Positions 8,004-16,701 of a DNA stretch of 47,782 nucleotides are shown piece by piece (position 1 is the first letter of the stretch; each line of letters begins with the position of its first letter). The notes below the pieces were generated by a model. That model was not told where the DNA came from and did no database searches. It saw only the letters and a program-made list of their open reading frames with translations. Both the position numbers and the translations under genes were made by a program. The stretch comes from Solibacillus sp045640265 (GTDB taxonomy: Bacteria; Bacillota; Bacilli; Bacillales_A; Planococcaceae): NCBI GenBank assembly GCA_045640265.1, contig JAZUES010000297.1:1-47782 (forward strand), read 5' to 3'.

Positions 8004-9962
8004 GTGAATGAACAAAAAACATTTTATATTACAACCCCAATTTATTATCCAAGTGGGAAATTCCACATTGGTACAGCTTATACAACGGTAGCATCAGACG
8101 CTATTGCGCGTTACAAACGATTAAAAGGTTTTGACGTACGCTTTTTAACAGGTATGGATGAACACGGTCAAAAGATTCAAGAAAAGGCACAAGAAGCAGG
8201 CATGCACCCTCAAGATTACGTAAATGAAATTGCATCAGGTGCGAAAAAATTATGGGCTACTATGGATATTTCCTATAATGACTTTATTCAAACTACTCAA
8301 AAGCGTCATACGGATGCTGTAGAGAAAATTTTCCAAAAGTTTTTAGACAATGGTGACATTTACAAAGGTGAATATGAAGGCCTTTACTGCGTACCTTGTG
8401 AGTCTTATTATACTGATACACAATTAGTCGATGGAAAATGCCCAGATTGTGGTCGTGAAGTGCAAACAGTAAAAGAAGAATCTTATTTCTTTAATATGAA
8501 AAAATATGCCAATCGATTACTAGAATATTACGAAAATCATTTAGATTTTATTGAACCAGAATCTCGTAAAAATGAAATGATCAATAACTTCATTAAACCA
8601 GGCTTAGAAGATCTATCCGTTTCTCGTACATCTTTTGATTGGGGAATTAAAGTACCTGGGGATGCCAAACACGTAATTTATGTATGGGTAGATGCATTAT
8701 CAAACTATATTACATCGCTTGGATACAGTTCTGAAAATGAAGAATTATTCAACAAATTCTGGCCAGCAGATGTGCATGTAGTAGGAAAGGATATCGTCCG
8801 TTTCCACACAATTTATTGGCCAATTTTCTTAATGGCATTAGATTTACCATTACCGAAGAAAATTTTTGCACATGGCTTCATTATGATGAAAGACGGTAAA
8901 ATGTCGAAATCAAAAGGAAATGTCGTGTATCCTGAAATGTTAATCGAACGTTACGGCTTAGATGCAACGCGTTATTTCTTATTACGTGAGTTACCATTTG
9001 GACAAGATGGCGTATTCTCTCCAGAGTCATTTGTTGAACGTACAAACTTCGATTTAGCAAATGATTTAGGCAACTTATTAAACCGTACTGTTTCGATGAT
9101 GAATAAGTATTTTGACGGCACGATTCCAACAGAAAACTTACAAGAAACTGAATATGATGCTGCGTTAAAAGCACATGCTGAATTGACGCGCATTAAATAT
9201 GAAGAAAGTATGGAAAAAATGCAATTTAGCGTGGTTTTAGGTGAGCTTTGGTCACTTGTTTCACGTACAAATAAATACATTGATGAAACATCTCCTTGGG
9301 TATTAGCAAAAGATGAGAAGGATAAGCCAAAATTAGCTTCAGTAATGAACAATTTAGCGGAAAGCTTACGTCACATTGCAGTACTAACTCAACCATTTAT
9401 GACAACAGCACCAAAGCAAATTATGGAGCAATTAGGCTTTGATGAGAATTTATTAGCATGGGAAACAATTGAAACATTCGGTAATACTATTCCACAAAAC
9501 ATAAAAGTGGTAGAAAAAGGAACGCCAATTTTCCCTCGTTTAGATGCAGAGGTGGAAGTTGCATATATCCGTGAGCAAATGCAAGCATCTGTAAAAACTT
9601 CTCAAGAAGAGGTTACTACTGTAGAAAAACCAGAAACAGAAGAAATTACAATTGATGATTTCATGAAAGTAGATTTACGTGTAGCAACAGTTACAGCATG
9701 TGAACCAGTAGCTAAAGCCAAGAAATTGTTAAAGCTTCAAGTGGATTTAGGCTATGAAGCGCGCCAAGTGGTTTCAGGGATTGCAGAACATTACAAACCA
9801 GAAGAATTAATCGGTAAAAAAGTAATCGTTGTTGCAAATCTAAAACCAGTTACACTTCGTGGAGAGCTTTCTCAAGGTATGATTTTAGCAGGATCACATG
9901 ATGGTGTCTTAACATTAGCAACAGTAGATCCAAAACTTACAAATGGGGCACAAGTCAAATAA
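8004..9962 (+). CDS. metS: Methionyl-tRNA synthetase, GTG start
   Basis: Charges tRNA-Met and initiator tRNA with methionine. 652 residues: HIGT of the HIGH motif at 21-24, a zinc module with two CxxC pairs (CVPC and CPDC, about 127-150), KMSKS near 299-303, the anticodon-binding helical domain, and a C-terminal EMAP/tRbp-type tRNA-binding domain from about 545 (DLRVATVTACEPV). GTG 8004 follows GGAGG at 7989-7993. No T-box leader is visible. It is monocistronic, with its own promoter and terminator. Confidence 0.97.
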   Translation: MNEQKTFYITTPIYYPSGKFHIGTAYTTVASDAIARYKRLKGFDVRFLTGMDEHGQKIQEKAQEAGMHPQDYVNEIASGAKKLWATMDISYNDFIQTTQKRHTDAVEKIFQKFLDNGDIYKGEYEGLYCVPCESYYTDTQLVDGKCPDCGREVQTVKEESYFFNMKKYANRLLEYYENHLDFIEPESRKNEMINNFIKPGLEDLSVSRTSFDWGIKVPGDAKHVIYVWVDALSNYITSLGYSSENEELFNKFWPADVHVVGKDIVRFHTIYWPIFLMALDLPLPKKIFAHGFIMMKDGKMSKSKGNVVYPEMLIERYGLDATRYFLLRELPFGQDGVFSPESFVERTNFDLANDLGNLLNRTVSMMNKYFDGTIPTENLQETEYDAALKAHAELTRIKYEESMEKMQFSVVLGELWSLVSRTNKYIDETSPWVLAKDEKDKPKLASVMNNLAESLRHIAVLTQPFMTTAPKQIMEQLGFDENLLAWETIETFGNTIPQNIKVVEKGTPIFPRLDAEVEVAYIREQMQASVKTSQEEVTTVEKPETEEITIDDFMKVDLRVATVTACEPVAKAKKLLKLQVDLGYEARQVVSGIAEHYKPEELIGKKVIVVANLKPVTLRGELSQGMILAGSHDGVLTLATVDPKLTNGAQVK

Positions 9963-9967
9963 TTTTA

Positions 9968-10007
9968 AAAAATCTGTTGAGCCATTAAAGTTCAACAGAT
10001 TTTTATT
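9968..10007 (+). terminator. Terminator after metS
   Basis: Perfect stem AAAAATCTGTTGA/TCAACAGATTTTT (9968-9980 with 9992-10004), 11-nt loop, T-rich tail. Confidence 0.88.
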
Positions 10008-10193
10008 ATTTACTCAATAGTATGGAATTAAAAGTATCTTAATATAATATAAGCGATACAATATTAGTCATTTTTATAGGCATAAAGAATACATTTGGGC
10101 TATTTGGCAATAAACTAAGCGTAATGAAATTGTAATATTACTGAAAAATAAAATTGGTTTAATTTCATACAATACATGATAGGAGAAATTATG

Positions 10194-10970
10194 ATGAGCA
10201 CATATATTGATACACATGTCCATTTAAACGCAGATCAGTACGAAGAGGATTTACAGGAAGTTATTGACCGTGCACTTGCTGCTGACGTAGAAAAAATGAT
10301 TGTTGTTGGTTTTGATCGTAAAACAATTGACCGTGCAATGCAGTTAATTGAAGACTACGATTTTATTTACGCGGTAATTGGGTGGCACCCAGTTGATGCC
10401 ATCGATTGTACGGAAGAAGATTTGCTATGGATTGAGCAACTAGCAGCACACGAGAAAGTAGTCGGTATTGGTGAGACTGGACTAGACTATTACTGGGATA
10501 AGTCGCCAAAAGAAGTGCAACAGTTTTGGTTCCGTAAGCAAATTCAATTAGCCAAAAAATTAAATTTGCCAATTATTATTCACAATCGTGAAGCAACGGC
10601 AGATGTTGTCCAAATTTTACGTGAAGAAAATGCAGCAGCTGTTGGTGGAATTATGCACTGTTTCGGTGGCAGTGTTGAAACAGCACGCGAATGCATTAAG
10701 ATGAACTTCATGATTAGCCTTGGGGGAACTGTGACATTCAAAAATGCACGCCAACCAAAGGAAGTTGCAGCCGAAATTCCGTTAGAATATTTATTAATTG
10801 AAACAGATGCACCATATCTAGCACCACACCCATATCGCGGTAAACGTAATGAACCTTCTTATGTCCCATTAGTAGCGGAGGAAATTGCACGTTTAAAAGA
10901 AATATCAGTAGAAGAAGTGGCACAAAAAACAACAAAAAATGCAAAACGTTTTTTTAAAATTGAACAGTAA
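10194..10970 (+). CDS. TatD family metal-dependent hydrolase (YabD)
   Basis: TIM-barrel metallohydrolase; TatD proteins are 3'-5' exonucleases or D-aminoacyl-tRNA deacylase-like enzymes, and the Bacillus member's role is unsettled. Metal ligands are visible: DTHVHL (H8, H10), GETGLDYYW, IIHNREA, MHCFGG and TDAPYLAP. I prefer ATG 10194 (258 residues) because AGGAGA at 10181-10186 is 7 nt upstream; ATG 10191 is next to it and ATG 10176 would lie before the ribosome-binding site. Position after metS matches yabD of B. subtilis. Confidence 0.92.
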   Translation: MSTYIDTHVHLNADQYEEDLQEVIDRALAADVEKMIVVGFDRKTIDRAMQLIEDYDFIYAVIGWHPVDAIDCTEEDLLWIEQLAAHEKVVGIGETGLDYYWDKSPKEVQQFWFRKQIQLAKKLNLPIIIHNREATADVVQILREENAAAVGGIMHCFGGSVETARECIKMNFMISLGGTVTFKNARQPKEVAAEIPLEYLLIETDAPYLAPHPYRGKRNEPSYVPLVAEEIARLKEISVEEVAQKTTKNAKRFFKIEQ

Positions 10971-11154
10971 AATATATTCGAATTCACAAGTTGAATTGCA
11001 CCGTTATGTGTAGAATATGTTAAAAATTTCAATTATTTTTTTGCTGAAATTACGTATATAAAAAAAGAAAATGTATAAAATAAAAAGTCGTCTCCAATAC
11101 TAGTTGCAACACGAGTTTAAGCAAAGTTTGCATTTTTGTAGAAAATCATTTCTG

Positions 11155-11183
11155 TTGACAGTACTAAAACTAGCCCGTATAAT
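11155..11183 (+). promoter_or_regulatory. Perfect consensus sigma-A promoter before the yabE-like gene
   Basis: TTGACA (11155-11160), exactly 17 bp, TATAAT (11178-11183). All 12 consensus bases match. The predicted leader is only about 25 nt, ending in AAGGAGG before ATG 11214. Confidence 0.88.
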
Positions 11184-11213
11184 CCAACTTTGTATTAAGG
11201 AGGCGTTTTTTTC

Positions 11214-12416
11214 ATGTCAAATAATTTCATGAAAAGCCAGTTCTTAGGATCATTGAGGAGTAAGCAAACAGGAGTTAAGATTTTATCATTTGTCCTGTTT
11301 GTTTCAGTAATTGCATTTGTTCTTTATCAAGGAACAAAAACTCCCGTTTCGATTAAAGTAGACGGAGAGACAACCGAAGTATACACGCACGCAAGTACGG
11401 TTGAAGCACTATTAGTAGCAGAAAATATAGAATTAACAAAGTATGATAAAGTAACACCCTCACTGAGTACCAAAATCGATAGTGGAATGTCGATTGAATG
11501 GGAACAGGCAAAAGAAATAGTAATTTCAGTTGATGGAAATCAGTCAAACGTTTGGACAACTGAAAATGTAGTGAAGAACATTTTGGAAGAAGCAAATATC
11601 GAAGTAACGGAGCATGATTTAGTATCACAAAGCTTAGATACAGAAGTAGGAGCAGATAACAAAATCGATATTCAAAAGGCGTTTCAGCTAACGCTTGTCG
11701 ATGGCTTAGAAGAGAGACAAGTATGGTCCACTTCGACTACGGTCGCTAACTTTTTAAATCAACAAGGGATTCAACTTAATGAATCCGATCGTGTCGACAA
11801 AAGTTTGGAGAAAGTTATCACTCCAAATGAAAAAATCGCAGTTGTTCGCGTAGAAAAGGTTACCGATGTAGTGGAGGAATCAGTCGATTTCGCAGTTGAA
11901 AAGAAAAACGATTCTTCTTTAGTGAAGGGCATAGAAAAAGTAGTAACAGAAGGTAAAGAGGGTAAGGTTGAACGTACTTATAGCACGGTTAAAGAGAACG
12001 GGGAAGTTGTATCGAAGAGTGTTACCTCAGAAAAAGTAGTACAAAATCCAACAACAAAAGTCGTCGCTGTAGGAACAAAAGTCGTAACAGCAAGTGTATC
12101 TCGTTCGGACAGTGAACCTACTTCAGGACAAGAATTTTATGTTGAAGCAACCGCTTATACACCATATTGCACAGGTTGCTCAGGTATATCAGCAACGGGG
12201 ATTAATTTGCGCTCAAATTCAAGTTTAAAGCTAATCGCAGTTGATCCACGTGTCATTTCGTTAGGCTCAAAAGTTTGGGTTGAAGGGTATGGTTATGCAG
12301 TAGCTGGAGATACAGGCGGAGCCATTAAAGGAAATAAAATTGATATTTTAGTACAAACAGAATCACAGGCAAATACCTGGGGGCGTAAAAAAGTGCGCAT
12401 TAAAGTGTTAAACTAA
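11214..12416 (+). CDS. yabE: YabE-type cell wall protein (DUF348 x3, G5, 3D domains)
   Basis: 400 residues. One N-terminal membrane anchor (about 22-40) places the rest outside the cell. Three DUF348 repeats follow (about 45-86, 102-143, 158-199), each beginning with a V-D-G strand and containing a (V/W)xT...TVxxxL helix, then a G5 domain (about 210-290) and a C-terminal 3D domain (about 308-400). The 3D aspartates are D344, D366 (GDTGG) and D377, as in MltA-type lytic transglycosylases. It is related to stationary-phase survival proteins and is likely a muralytic enzyme. Unlike Actinobacterial Rpf it has no lysozyme-like domain. It is monocistronic with a very strong promoter. Confidence 0.9.
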   Translation: MSNNFMKSQFLGSLRSKQTGVKILSFVLFVSVIAFVLYQGTKTPVSIKVDGETTEVYTHASTVEALLVAENIELTKYDKVTPSLSTKIDSGMSIEWEQAKEIVISVDGNQSNVWTTENVVKNILEEANIEVTEHDLVSQSLDTEVGADNKIDIQKAFQLTLVDGLEERQVWSTSTTVANFLNQQGIQLNESDRVDKSLEKVITPNEKIAVVRVEKVTDVVEESVDFAVEKKNDSSLVKGIEKVVTEGKEGKVERTYSTVKENGEVVSKSVTSEKVVQNPTTKVVAVGTKVVTASVSRSDSEPTSGQEFYVEATAYTPYCTGCSGISATGINLRSNSSLKLIAVDPRVISLGSKVWVEGYGYAVAGDTGGAIKGNKIDILVQTESQANTWGRKKVRIKVLN

Positions 12417-12461
12417 TTTTTATATGGAGCAATTCATGTGAAAATAATCCAAAATGTATAG

Positions 12462-12502
12462 GCTTTCTCGCTTTTTGACTGATAGCGAGAAAGCTTTTTT
12501 CG
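12462..12502 (+). terminator. Terminator after the yabE-like gene
   Basis: Perfect 11-bp stem GCTTTCTCGCT/AGCGAGAAAGC (12462-12472 with 12484-12494), 11-nt loop, TTTTTTCGTTT tail. Confidence 0.92.
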
Positions 12503-12549
12503 TTTAATTCTAGGCGTAAATCAACCATTACGTCTGATACAGTAATCTA

Positions 12550-12558
12550 TGGTAAAAT
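12550..12558 (+). promoter_or_regulatory. Candidate extended -10 promoter for rnmV-rsmA
   Basis: TGGTAAAAT matches TG-N-TAAAAT about 35 bp before the rnmV start; no convincing -35. Confidence 0.45.
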
Positions 12559-12592
12559 AGCGAAAGACTATGTTAGAAAAGAGGAACATTTC

Positions 12593-13156
12593 TTGGACAT
12601 ACAAGAGATTATTGTTGTAGAAGGTAAAGACGATACAACAGCCATTAAACGAGCAACAGGTGCAGATACCATTGAAACGAACGGATCGGCCATATCAGAT
12701 GAAGTACTTCGTCGTATTGCCCACGCACAACAAAAGCGTGGTGTCATCGTGTTTACAGATCCTGATTACCCAGGGCGCCGTATTCGAGCAATTATTGAAG
12801 AACGTGTTCCAGGCGTAAAGCATGCCTTTTTAGCAAAGGCAAAAACCATCGCAAAAAATGGTAAAGGATTAGGAATAGAACATGCTAATGATGAGGATAT
12901 TCGTGAAGCATTAGCAAATGTTTATACACTGGCGCAATCACATATTGAAGAAATAATTACGTTAGAAGACTTAATGACTGCTAAGCTAATCGGTCACCCA
13001 CAATCAAAGGCGAGACGTGACAAGCTAGGTGAAATTTTAAATATTGGTATGACAAATGGCAAGCAATTGCACAAACGATTAATGATGTTTCAAATTACAG
13101 TAGAACAGTTCGCAAAAGCGATTCAGCAAGTAGATCAGGAGGAAAAGAATGTATAA
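12593..13156 (+). CDS. rnmV: Ribonuclease M5, TTG start
   Basis: Cuts the double-stranded stem of 5S rRNA precursor to give mature 5S ends. The TOPRIM domain is clear: VVEGKDD at 8-14 with the catalytic glutamate E10, and DPDYPG at 56-61. The rest is the C-terminal M5-specific domain. 187 residues is typical. The start is TTG 12593 behind GAGGAA; it gives the family N-terminus. The 3' end overlaps rsmA by 8 bp, coupling 5S and 16S maturation genes. Confidence 0.95.
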   Translation: MDIQEIIVVEGKDDTTAIKRATGADTIETNGSAISDEVLRRIAHAQQKRGVIVFTDPDYPGRRIRAIIEERVPGVKHAFLAKAKTIAKNGKGLGIEHANDEDIREALANVYTLAQSHIEEIITLEDLMTAKLIGHPQSKARRDKLGEILNIGMTNGKQLHKRLMMFQITVEQFAKAIQQVDQEEKNV

Positions 13157-14036
13157 AGATATTGCAACCCCGATTCGTACGAAAGAAATTTTAGATAAGT
13201 ATGGGTTTTCATTCAAAAAAAGTTTAGGACAAAACTTTTTAATTGACCCAAACATTTTACGCAATATCGTTAGCCACGCATACTTAACAGAAAATAGTGG
13301 TGCAATAGAAATTGGACCAGGGATTGGTGCATTAACAGAGCATTTAGCACGTGAAGCAAAAAAGGTCGTCTCATTTGAAATTGACCAACGCTTATTGCCT
13401 GTATTAGAAGATACGTTAAGCCCATATGACAATGTAAAAATTGTGCACTCAGATATTTTAAAAGCAGACGTTGAAAAAGTAATTGCTGAAGAAATGCCTG
13501 GCATTGAAGATATCATGGTGGTAGCAAATTTACCATACTATGTAACAACACCTATTTTAATGAAGTTGCTGAACGACCGTCTCCCAATTCGTGGCTTTGT
13601 GGTAATGATGCAAAAAGAAGTAGCGGACCGCATTACAGCAAAACCGGGGACAAAAGCATACGGCTCTTTATCGATTGCAATTCAATATTATATGACGGCA
13701 GAAATTGCAATGGTTGTCCCGAAAACGGTATTTATGCCACAACCAAATGTCGATTCAGCAGTTATTCGTTTAATTAAGCACGATACACCCCCTGTCGAAG
13801 TAATTGATGAAGATTTTTTATTTGAAGTAACACGCATGTCCTTTGCGCAACGTCGTAAAACAATTTTAAATAATCTACAAAATGGCCTTATGCATGGAAA
13901 ACAAAATAAAGAACTTATTGTTAAAGCTCTAGAAGAAGCGGGTATTGAACCAGCACGTCGCGGTGAAACCCTTTCAATTCAAGAGTTTGGCAAATTGGCG
14001 GACTTGTTACATCCCAACTTTTGTGTTCGACAATAA
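13149..14036 (+). CDS. rsmA: 16S rRNA dimethyladenosine transferase
   Basis: Dimethylates A1518 and A1519 in helix 45 of 16S rRNA (KsgA); loss gives kasugamycin resistance in other bacteria. 295 residues: SLGQNFLID near 25-33, SAM motif EIGPGIGALT at 54-63, catalytic NLPYYVTTP from N127, and the C-terminal helical domain (MSFAQRRKTILNNL). The start overlaps rnmV. In B. subtilis yabG follows; here there is no room for it before veg. Confidence 0.96.
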   Translation: MYKDIATPIRTKEILDKYGFSFKKSLGQNFLIDPNILRNIVSHAYLTENSGAIEIGPGIGALTEHLAREAKKVVSFEIDQRLLPVLEDTLSPYDNVKIVHSDILKADVEKVIAEEMPGIEDIMVVANLPYYVTTPILMKLLNDRLPIRGFVVMMQKEVADRITAKPGTKAYGSLSIAIQYYMTAEIAMVVPKTVFMPQPNVDSAVIRLIKHDTPPVEVIDEDFLFEVTRMSFAQRRKTILNNLQNGLMHGKQNKELIVKALEEAGIEPARRGETLSIQEFGKLADLLHPNFCVRQ

Positions 14037-14081
14037 TATGAATTTTGAACTAAAATAACAAAAGAAATTATTATAAAAAAG

Positions 14082-14110
14082 TTGACGACTACTAAGCATG
14101 GTGATAAAAT
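14082..14110 (+). promoter_or_regulatory. Upstream sigma-A promoter of veg
   Basis: TTGACG, 17 bp, TAAAAT (14105-14110). Confidence 0.72.
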
Positions 14111-14121
14111 ATATTATTTTA

Positions 14122-14150
14122 TTGACAATTAAATACTGCTATGTTACACT
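14122..14150 (+). promoter_or_regulatory. Downstream sigma-A promoter of veg
   Basis: TTGACA, 17 bp, TACACT (14145-14150), about 25 bp before the start codon. Together with the site at 14082 this gives two tandem promoters, as described for the B. subtilis veg gene. Confidence 0.75.
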
Positions 14151-14175
14151 ATTTAACAGTGAGGTGTATGCAAAA

Positions 14176-14433
14176 ATGCCAAAAACGTTAGCAGACATTA
14201 AAAGGTCATTAGATGCCCATGTGGGTAAACGTTTGCAATTAAAAGCAAACGGTGGTCGTAAGAAAACAGTTGAATGCGAGGGTATTTTAAGTGAAACTTA
14301 TCATGCTGTATTCGTCATTGAACTAAATCAAGAAGATAATGCGTGCAAACGCGTATCTTACAGTTACACAGATATACTTACTGAAGCAGTAGAGATTACT
14401 TTTTTAGATGATGCAGTAGCAGCCATCCAATAG
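14176..14433 (+). CDS. veg: Veg protein
   Basis: 85-residue small basic protein of the Veg family (DUF1021). In B. subtilis veg is very strongly expressed and affects biofilm formation through SinR; the biochemical role is unknown. The block KTLADIKRSLD...GKRLxLKANGGRKKT is the family signature. I start at ATG 14176 (MPKTLADIK); longer in-frame starts would run through the two promoters. GAGGTG lies 9 nt upstream. A terminator follows. The protein has no membrane segment or signal peptide. Confidence 0.95.
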   Translation: MPKTLADIKRSLDAHVGKRLQLKANGGRKKTVECEGILSETYHAVFVIELNQEDNACKRVSYSYTDILTEAVEITFLDDAVAAIQ

Positions 14434-14459
14434 TTTTTCTAGTACTTATTTTCATATTA

Positions 14460-14492
14460 AAAAGCGCTCATTTTATGAGTGTTTTTTTATTT
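14460..14492 (+). terminator. Terminator after veg
   Basis: Hairpin CGCTCAT/ATGAGTG with one G-U (14465-14471 with 14475-14481), extended by A/T pairs, 3-nt loop, then a run of seven T. Confidence 0.78.
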
Positions 14493-14505
14493 TTTACACA
14501 TACTG
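14477..14505 (+). promoter_or_regulatory. Weak candidate sigma-G promoter of sspF
   Basis: GAGTG, 17 bp, CATACTG resembles the sigma-G pattern (GMATR-18-CATWMTA) imperfectly. It is reported because sspF genes are forespore sigma-G targets. It overlaps the veg terminator. Confidence 0.3.
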
Positions 14506-14548
14506 TAGGTGTCAACTTACTCTTTTTTTATAAAAGGAGGTTTTCTGC

Positions 14549-14740
14549 ATGGCAAGACAAAGGATCATGTCGAATCGTCTGAAAGAAGAGATTGCCAAAG
14601 AACTCGGATTTTATGATGTCGTCGAACGTGAAGGCTGGGGCGGAATTAGATCTCGTGATGCAGGTAACATGGTGAAGCGCGCGGTTGAAATAGCACAAGA
14701 AAATTTAGCAAATCAATCAAAGCAAAATAACCAAAAGTAA
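14549..14740 (+). CDS. sspF: Small acid-soluble spore protein, alpha/beta type, SspF
   Basis: 63-residue DNA-binding spore protein that coats forespore DNA and protects it. The family signature is visible: LKEEIAKELGFYD with the GPR protease cleavage region, and the second half GWGGIRSRDAGNMVKRAVEIA. It lacks the asparagine/glutamine-rich tail of SspA and matches the SspF/SASP-1 subgroup. AAAGGAGG is 8 nt before ATG 14549. Expression in the forespore by sigma-G is expected from the family. Confidence 0.95.
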   Translation: MARQRIMSNRLKEEIAKELGFYDVVEREGWGGIRSRDAGNMVKRAVEIAQENLANQSKQNNQK

Positions 14741-14757
14741 GTTGACGGTTTAAGTGC

Positions 14758-14796
14758 AGTGCCTTCGTAAATCATTTACGGGGCACTCTTTTTTTA
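14758..14796 (+). terminator. Terminator after sspF
   Basis: AGTGCC/GGCACT outer stem and CGTAAA/TTTACG inner stem with a small internal bulge (14758-14787), then CTTTTTTT. Confidence 0.85.
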
Positions 14797-14854
14797 ATTA
14801 TTTCGTAGTTACAAAAATGTCAAAGGTTTACGTTCAATATTCAGGCGTTCCTTA

Positions 14855-14863
14855 TGTTAAAAT
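14855..14863 (+). promoter_or_regulatory. Candidate extended -10 promoter for ispE
   Basis: TGTTAAAAT matches TG-N-TAAAAT about 65 bp before ispE; no convincing -35. Confidence 0.42.
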
Positions 14864-14928
14864 AGGAGCATTACTAAATTGATAGCGTATAGGAGACATG
14901 CGTGCCTTACCAGTAGGAGGAATTTTTA

Positions 14929-15795
14929 ATGTTATATGTAAAAGCACCCGCAAAAATTAATTTAACACTCGATGTGCTTTATAAACGTCCAGACAATTAT
15001 CACGAAGTGGAAATGATTATGACAACGGTGGATTTAGCGGACCGCATTGGCCTTGAATCACGTAGAGATGGATTAATTAAAATTGTATCAGCCGATAATT
15101 TTGTACCAGACGATCAAAGAAATTTTGCCTATCAAGCTGCTGAGTTATTGAAAAATACATATGGCATTAAAGAAGGGGTAACCATCTCAATTGAAAAGCA
15201 AATTCCAATTGCCGCAGGTTTAGCTGGAGGAAGTAGTGACGCAGCAGCAACTTTGCGCGGATTGAATGAATTATGGAATTTGAATTTATCATTAGATGAG
15301 TTAGCGGAATACGGAGCAAAAATTGGCTCTGACGTATCGTTTTGTGTTTATGGGGGAACAGCATTAGCTACAGGGCGTGGCGAAAAGATTCAAGAAATTC
15401 CAGCACCACCAACTTGCTGGGTTGTTTTAGCAAAGCCAAAAATCGGTGTTTCAACCGCAGATGTTTATGGCGGGTTGAAAATTGAGGGGCTAGAACACCC
15501 TAATACAGCACAAATGATTGAAGCTATTAATACAAATAATTATCCATTAATGTGTCAATCACTAGGCAATGTTTTAGAAACAGTCACATTTAACTTGCAT
15601 GAAGAGGTTGTCGTGATTAAAGAGCAAATGCAGCGTTTCGGGGCAGATGCGGTACTGATGAGTGGCAGTGGTCCGACAGTATTTGGTTTAGTTGAAAGTG
15701 AAGCACGAGTTGGACGCATTTATAATGGATTGCGCGGTTTTTGTGAAGAAGTATATGTAGTACGAATGCTAGGTGAACGTAATCCACTTGCATAA
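14929..15795 (+). CDS. ispE: 4-diphosphocytidyl-2-C-methyl-D-erythritol kinase
   Basis: ATP-dependent kinase of the non-mevalonate (MEP) isoprenoid pathway. 288 residues of the GHMP kinase fold: K9 in APAKINL, the ATP loop PIAAGLAGGSSDAAA at 93-107, catalytic aspartate D135 in KIGSDVSF, and MSGSGPTVFG in the C-terminal domain. GGAGG precedes ATG 14929. Its presence shows the organism makes isoprenoids by the MEP route. It lies before purR as in B. subtilis. Confidence 0.96.
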   Translation: MLYVKAPAKINLTLDVLYKRPDNYHEVEMIMTTVDLADRIGLESRRDGLIKIVSADNFVPDDQRNFAYQAAELLKNTYGIKEGVTISIEKQIPIAAGLAGGSSDAAATLRGLNELWNLNLSLDELAEYGAKIGSDVSFCVYGGTALATGRGEKIQEIPAPPTCWVVLAKPKIGVSTADVYGGLKIEGLEHPNTAQMIEAINTNNYPLMCQSLGNVLETVTFNLHEEVVVIKEQMQRFGADAVLMSGSGPTVFGLVESEARVGRIYNGLRGFCEEVYVVRMLGERNPLA

Positions 15796-15867
15796 ACACG
15801 TATAATTATGGTAATTTGACTAATAAATATTCGTATTTAAATAAATCTATGTTTAGGAGAGGGTCGC

Positions 15868-16701
15868 ATGAAATGGAAGCGTAGTGAGCGCCTTGTAGAT
15901 ATGACCTATTATTTACTTGAGCATCCACATCAGTTGATCCCGCTAACTTATTTTTCTGAGCTTTACAGTTCCGCAAAATCTTCTATTAGTGAAGATTTAA
16001 CGATTGTAAAGGAAACATTTGAAGAAAAGGGAATCGGGCGTTTAATTACCGTGCCTGGAGCTGCAGGTGGTGTTAAATATATTCCTCAAATGGCACAACA
16101 AGAGGTTCGTGAAATTATTGGGGAACTTATTATTGAATTAGGACATTCAGATCGCCTACTGCCTGGTGGTTATTTATTTATGACGGACCTTTTAGGGAAT
16201 CCAGAATTAATGAATCGTGTCGGGAAAGTATTTGCGAGTGTTTTTGCAAATAAAAAAATTGACGTAATTATGACAGTTGCAACCAAAGGGATTTCAATTG
16301 CACATGCGATTGCGAGACATTTAAACGTACCTGTTGTTGTTGTACGCCGTGATAGTAAAGTAACAGAAGGCTCCACTGTAAGTATTAATTATGTGTCGGG
16401 CTCTTCTCGTCGTATTCAAACGATGGTCTTATCAAAGCGCAGTATGAAAAGTGGACAACGTGTACTGATTACGGATGACTTTATGAAAGTCGGCGGTACA
16501 ATGAACGGTATGAAAAATTTACTGGAGGAATTCGATTGTGAACTTGCAGGTATCGCGGTACTTGTAGAAGCAGAACACGCGGATGAAACGCTAGTAGATG
16601 ATTACTATTCGTTAGTGAAGTTGCATGAAGTAAATGAGAAAGATCGTACTATTGCATTAAGTGAAGGTAATTTTTTTTCTAAAGGAGAGAAATTAATATG
16701 A
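15868..16701 (+). CDS. purR: Purine operon repressor PurR
   Basis: Represses purine synthesis genes; PRPP binding releases it from DNA. 277 residues: N-terminal winged helix (1-72, MKWKRSERLVDMTYYLLEHP) and a C-terminal phosphoribosyltransferase-like domain with the PRPP motif VLITDDFMKVGGT at 199-211. GGAGAGGG precedes ATG 15868. It overlaps ridA by 4 bp (ATGA), so the pair is co-translated. I could not recognise a clear PurBox in front of it. Confidence 0.96.
   Translation: MKWKRSERLVDMTYYLLEHPHQLIPLTYFSELYSSAKSSISEDLTIVKETFEEKGIGRLITVPGAAGGVKYIPQMAQQEVREIIGELIIELGHSDRLLPGGYLFMTDLLGNPELMNRVGKVFASVFANKKIDVIMTVATKGISIAHAIARHLNVPVVVVRRDSKVTEGSTVSINYVSGSSRRIQTMVLSKRSMKSGQRVLITDDFMKVGGTMNGMKNLLEEFDCELAGIAVLVEAEHADETLVDDYYSLVKLHEVNEKDRTIALSEGNFFSKGEKLI

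Noticed and set aside
11214..12416. Resuscitation-promoting factor
   Set aside because: DUF348 and G5 domains are shared, but the catalytic part is a 3D domain, not the lysozyme-like Rpf domain.
13079..13516. A 145-codon minus-strand frame antisense to rnmV and rsmA
   Set aside because: No homology and no ribosome-binding site, and both plus-strand genes are certain.
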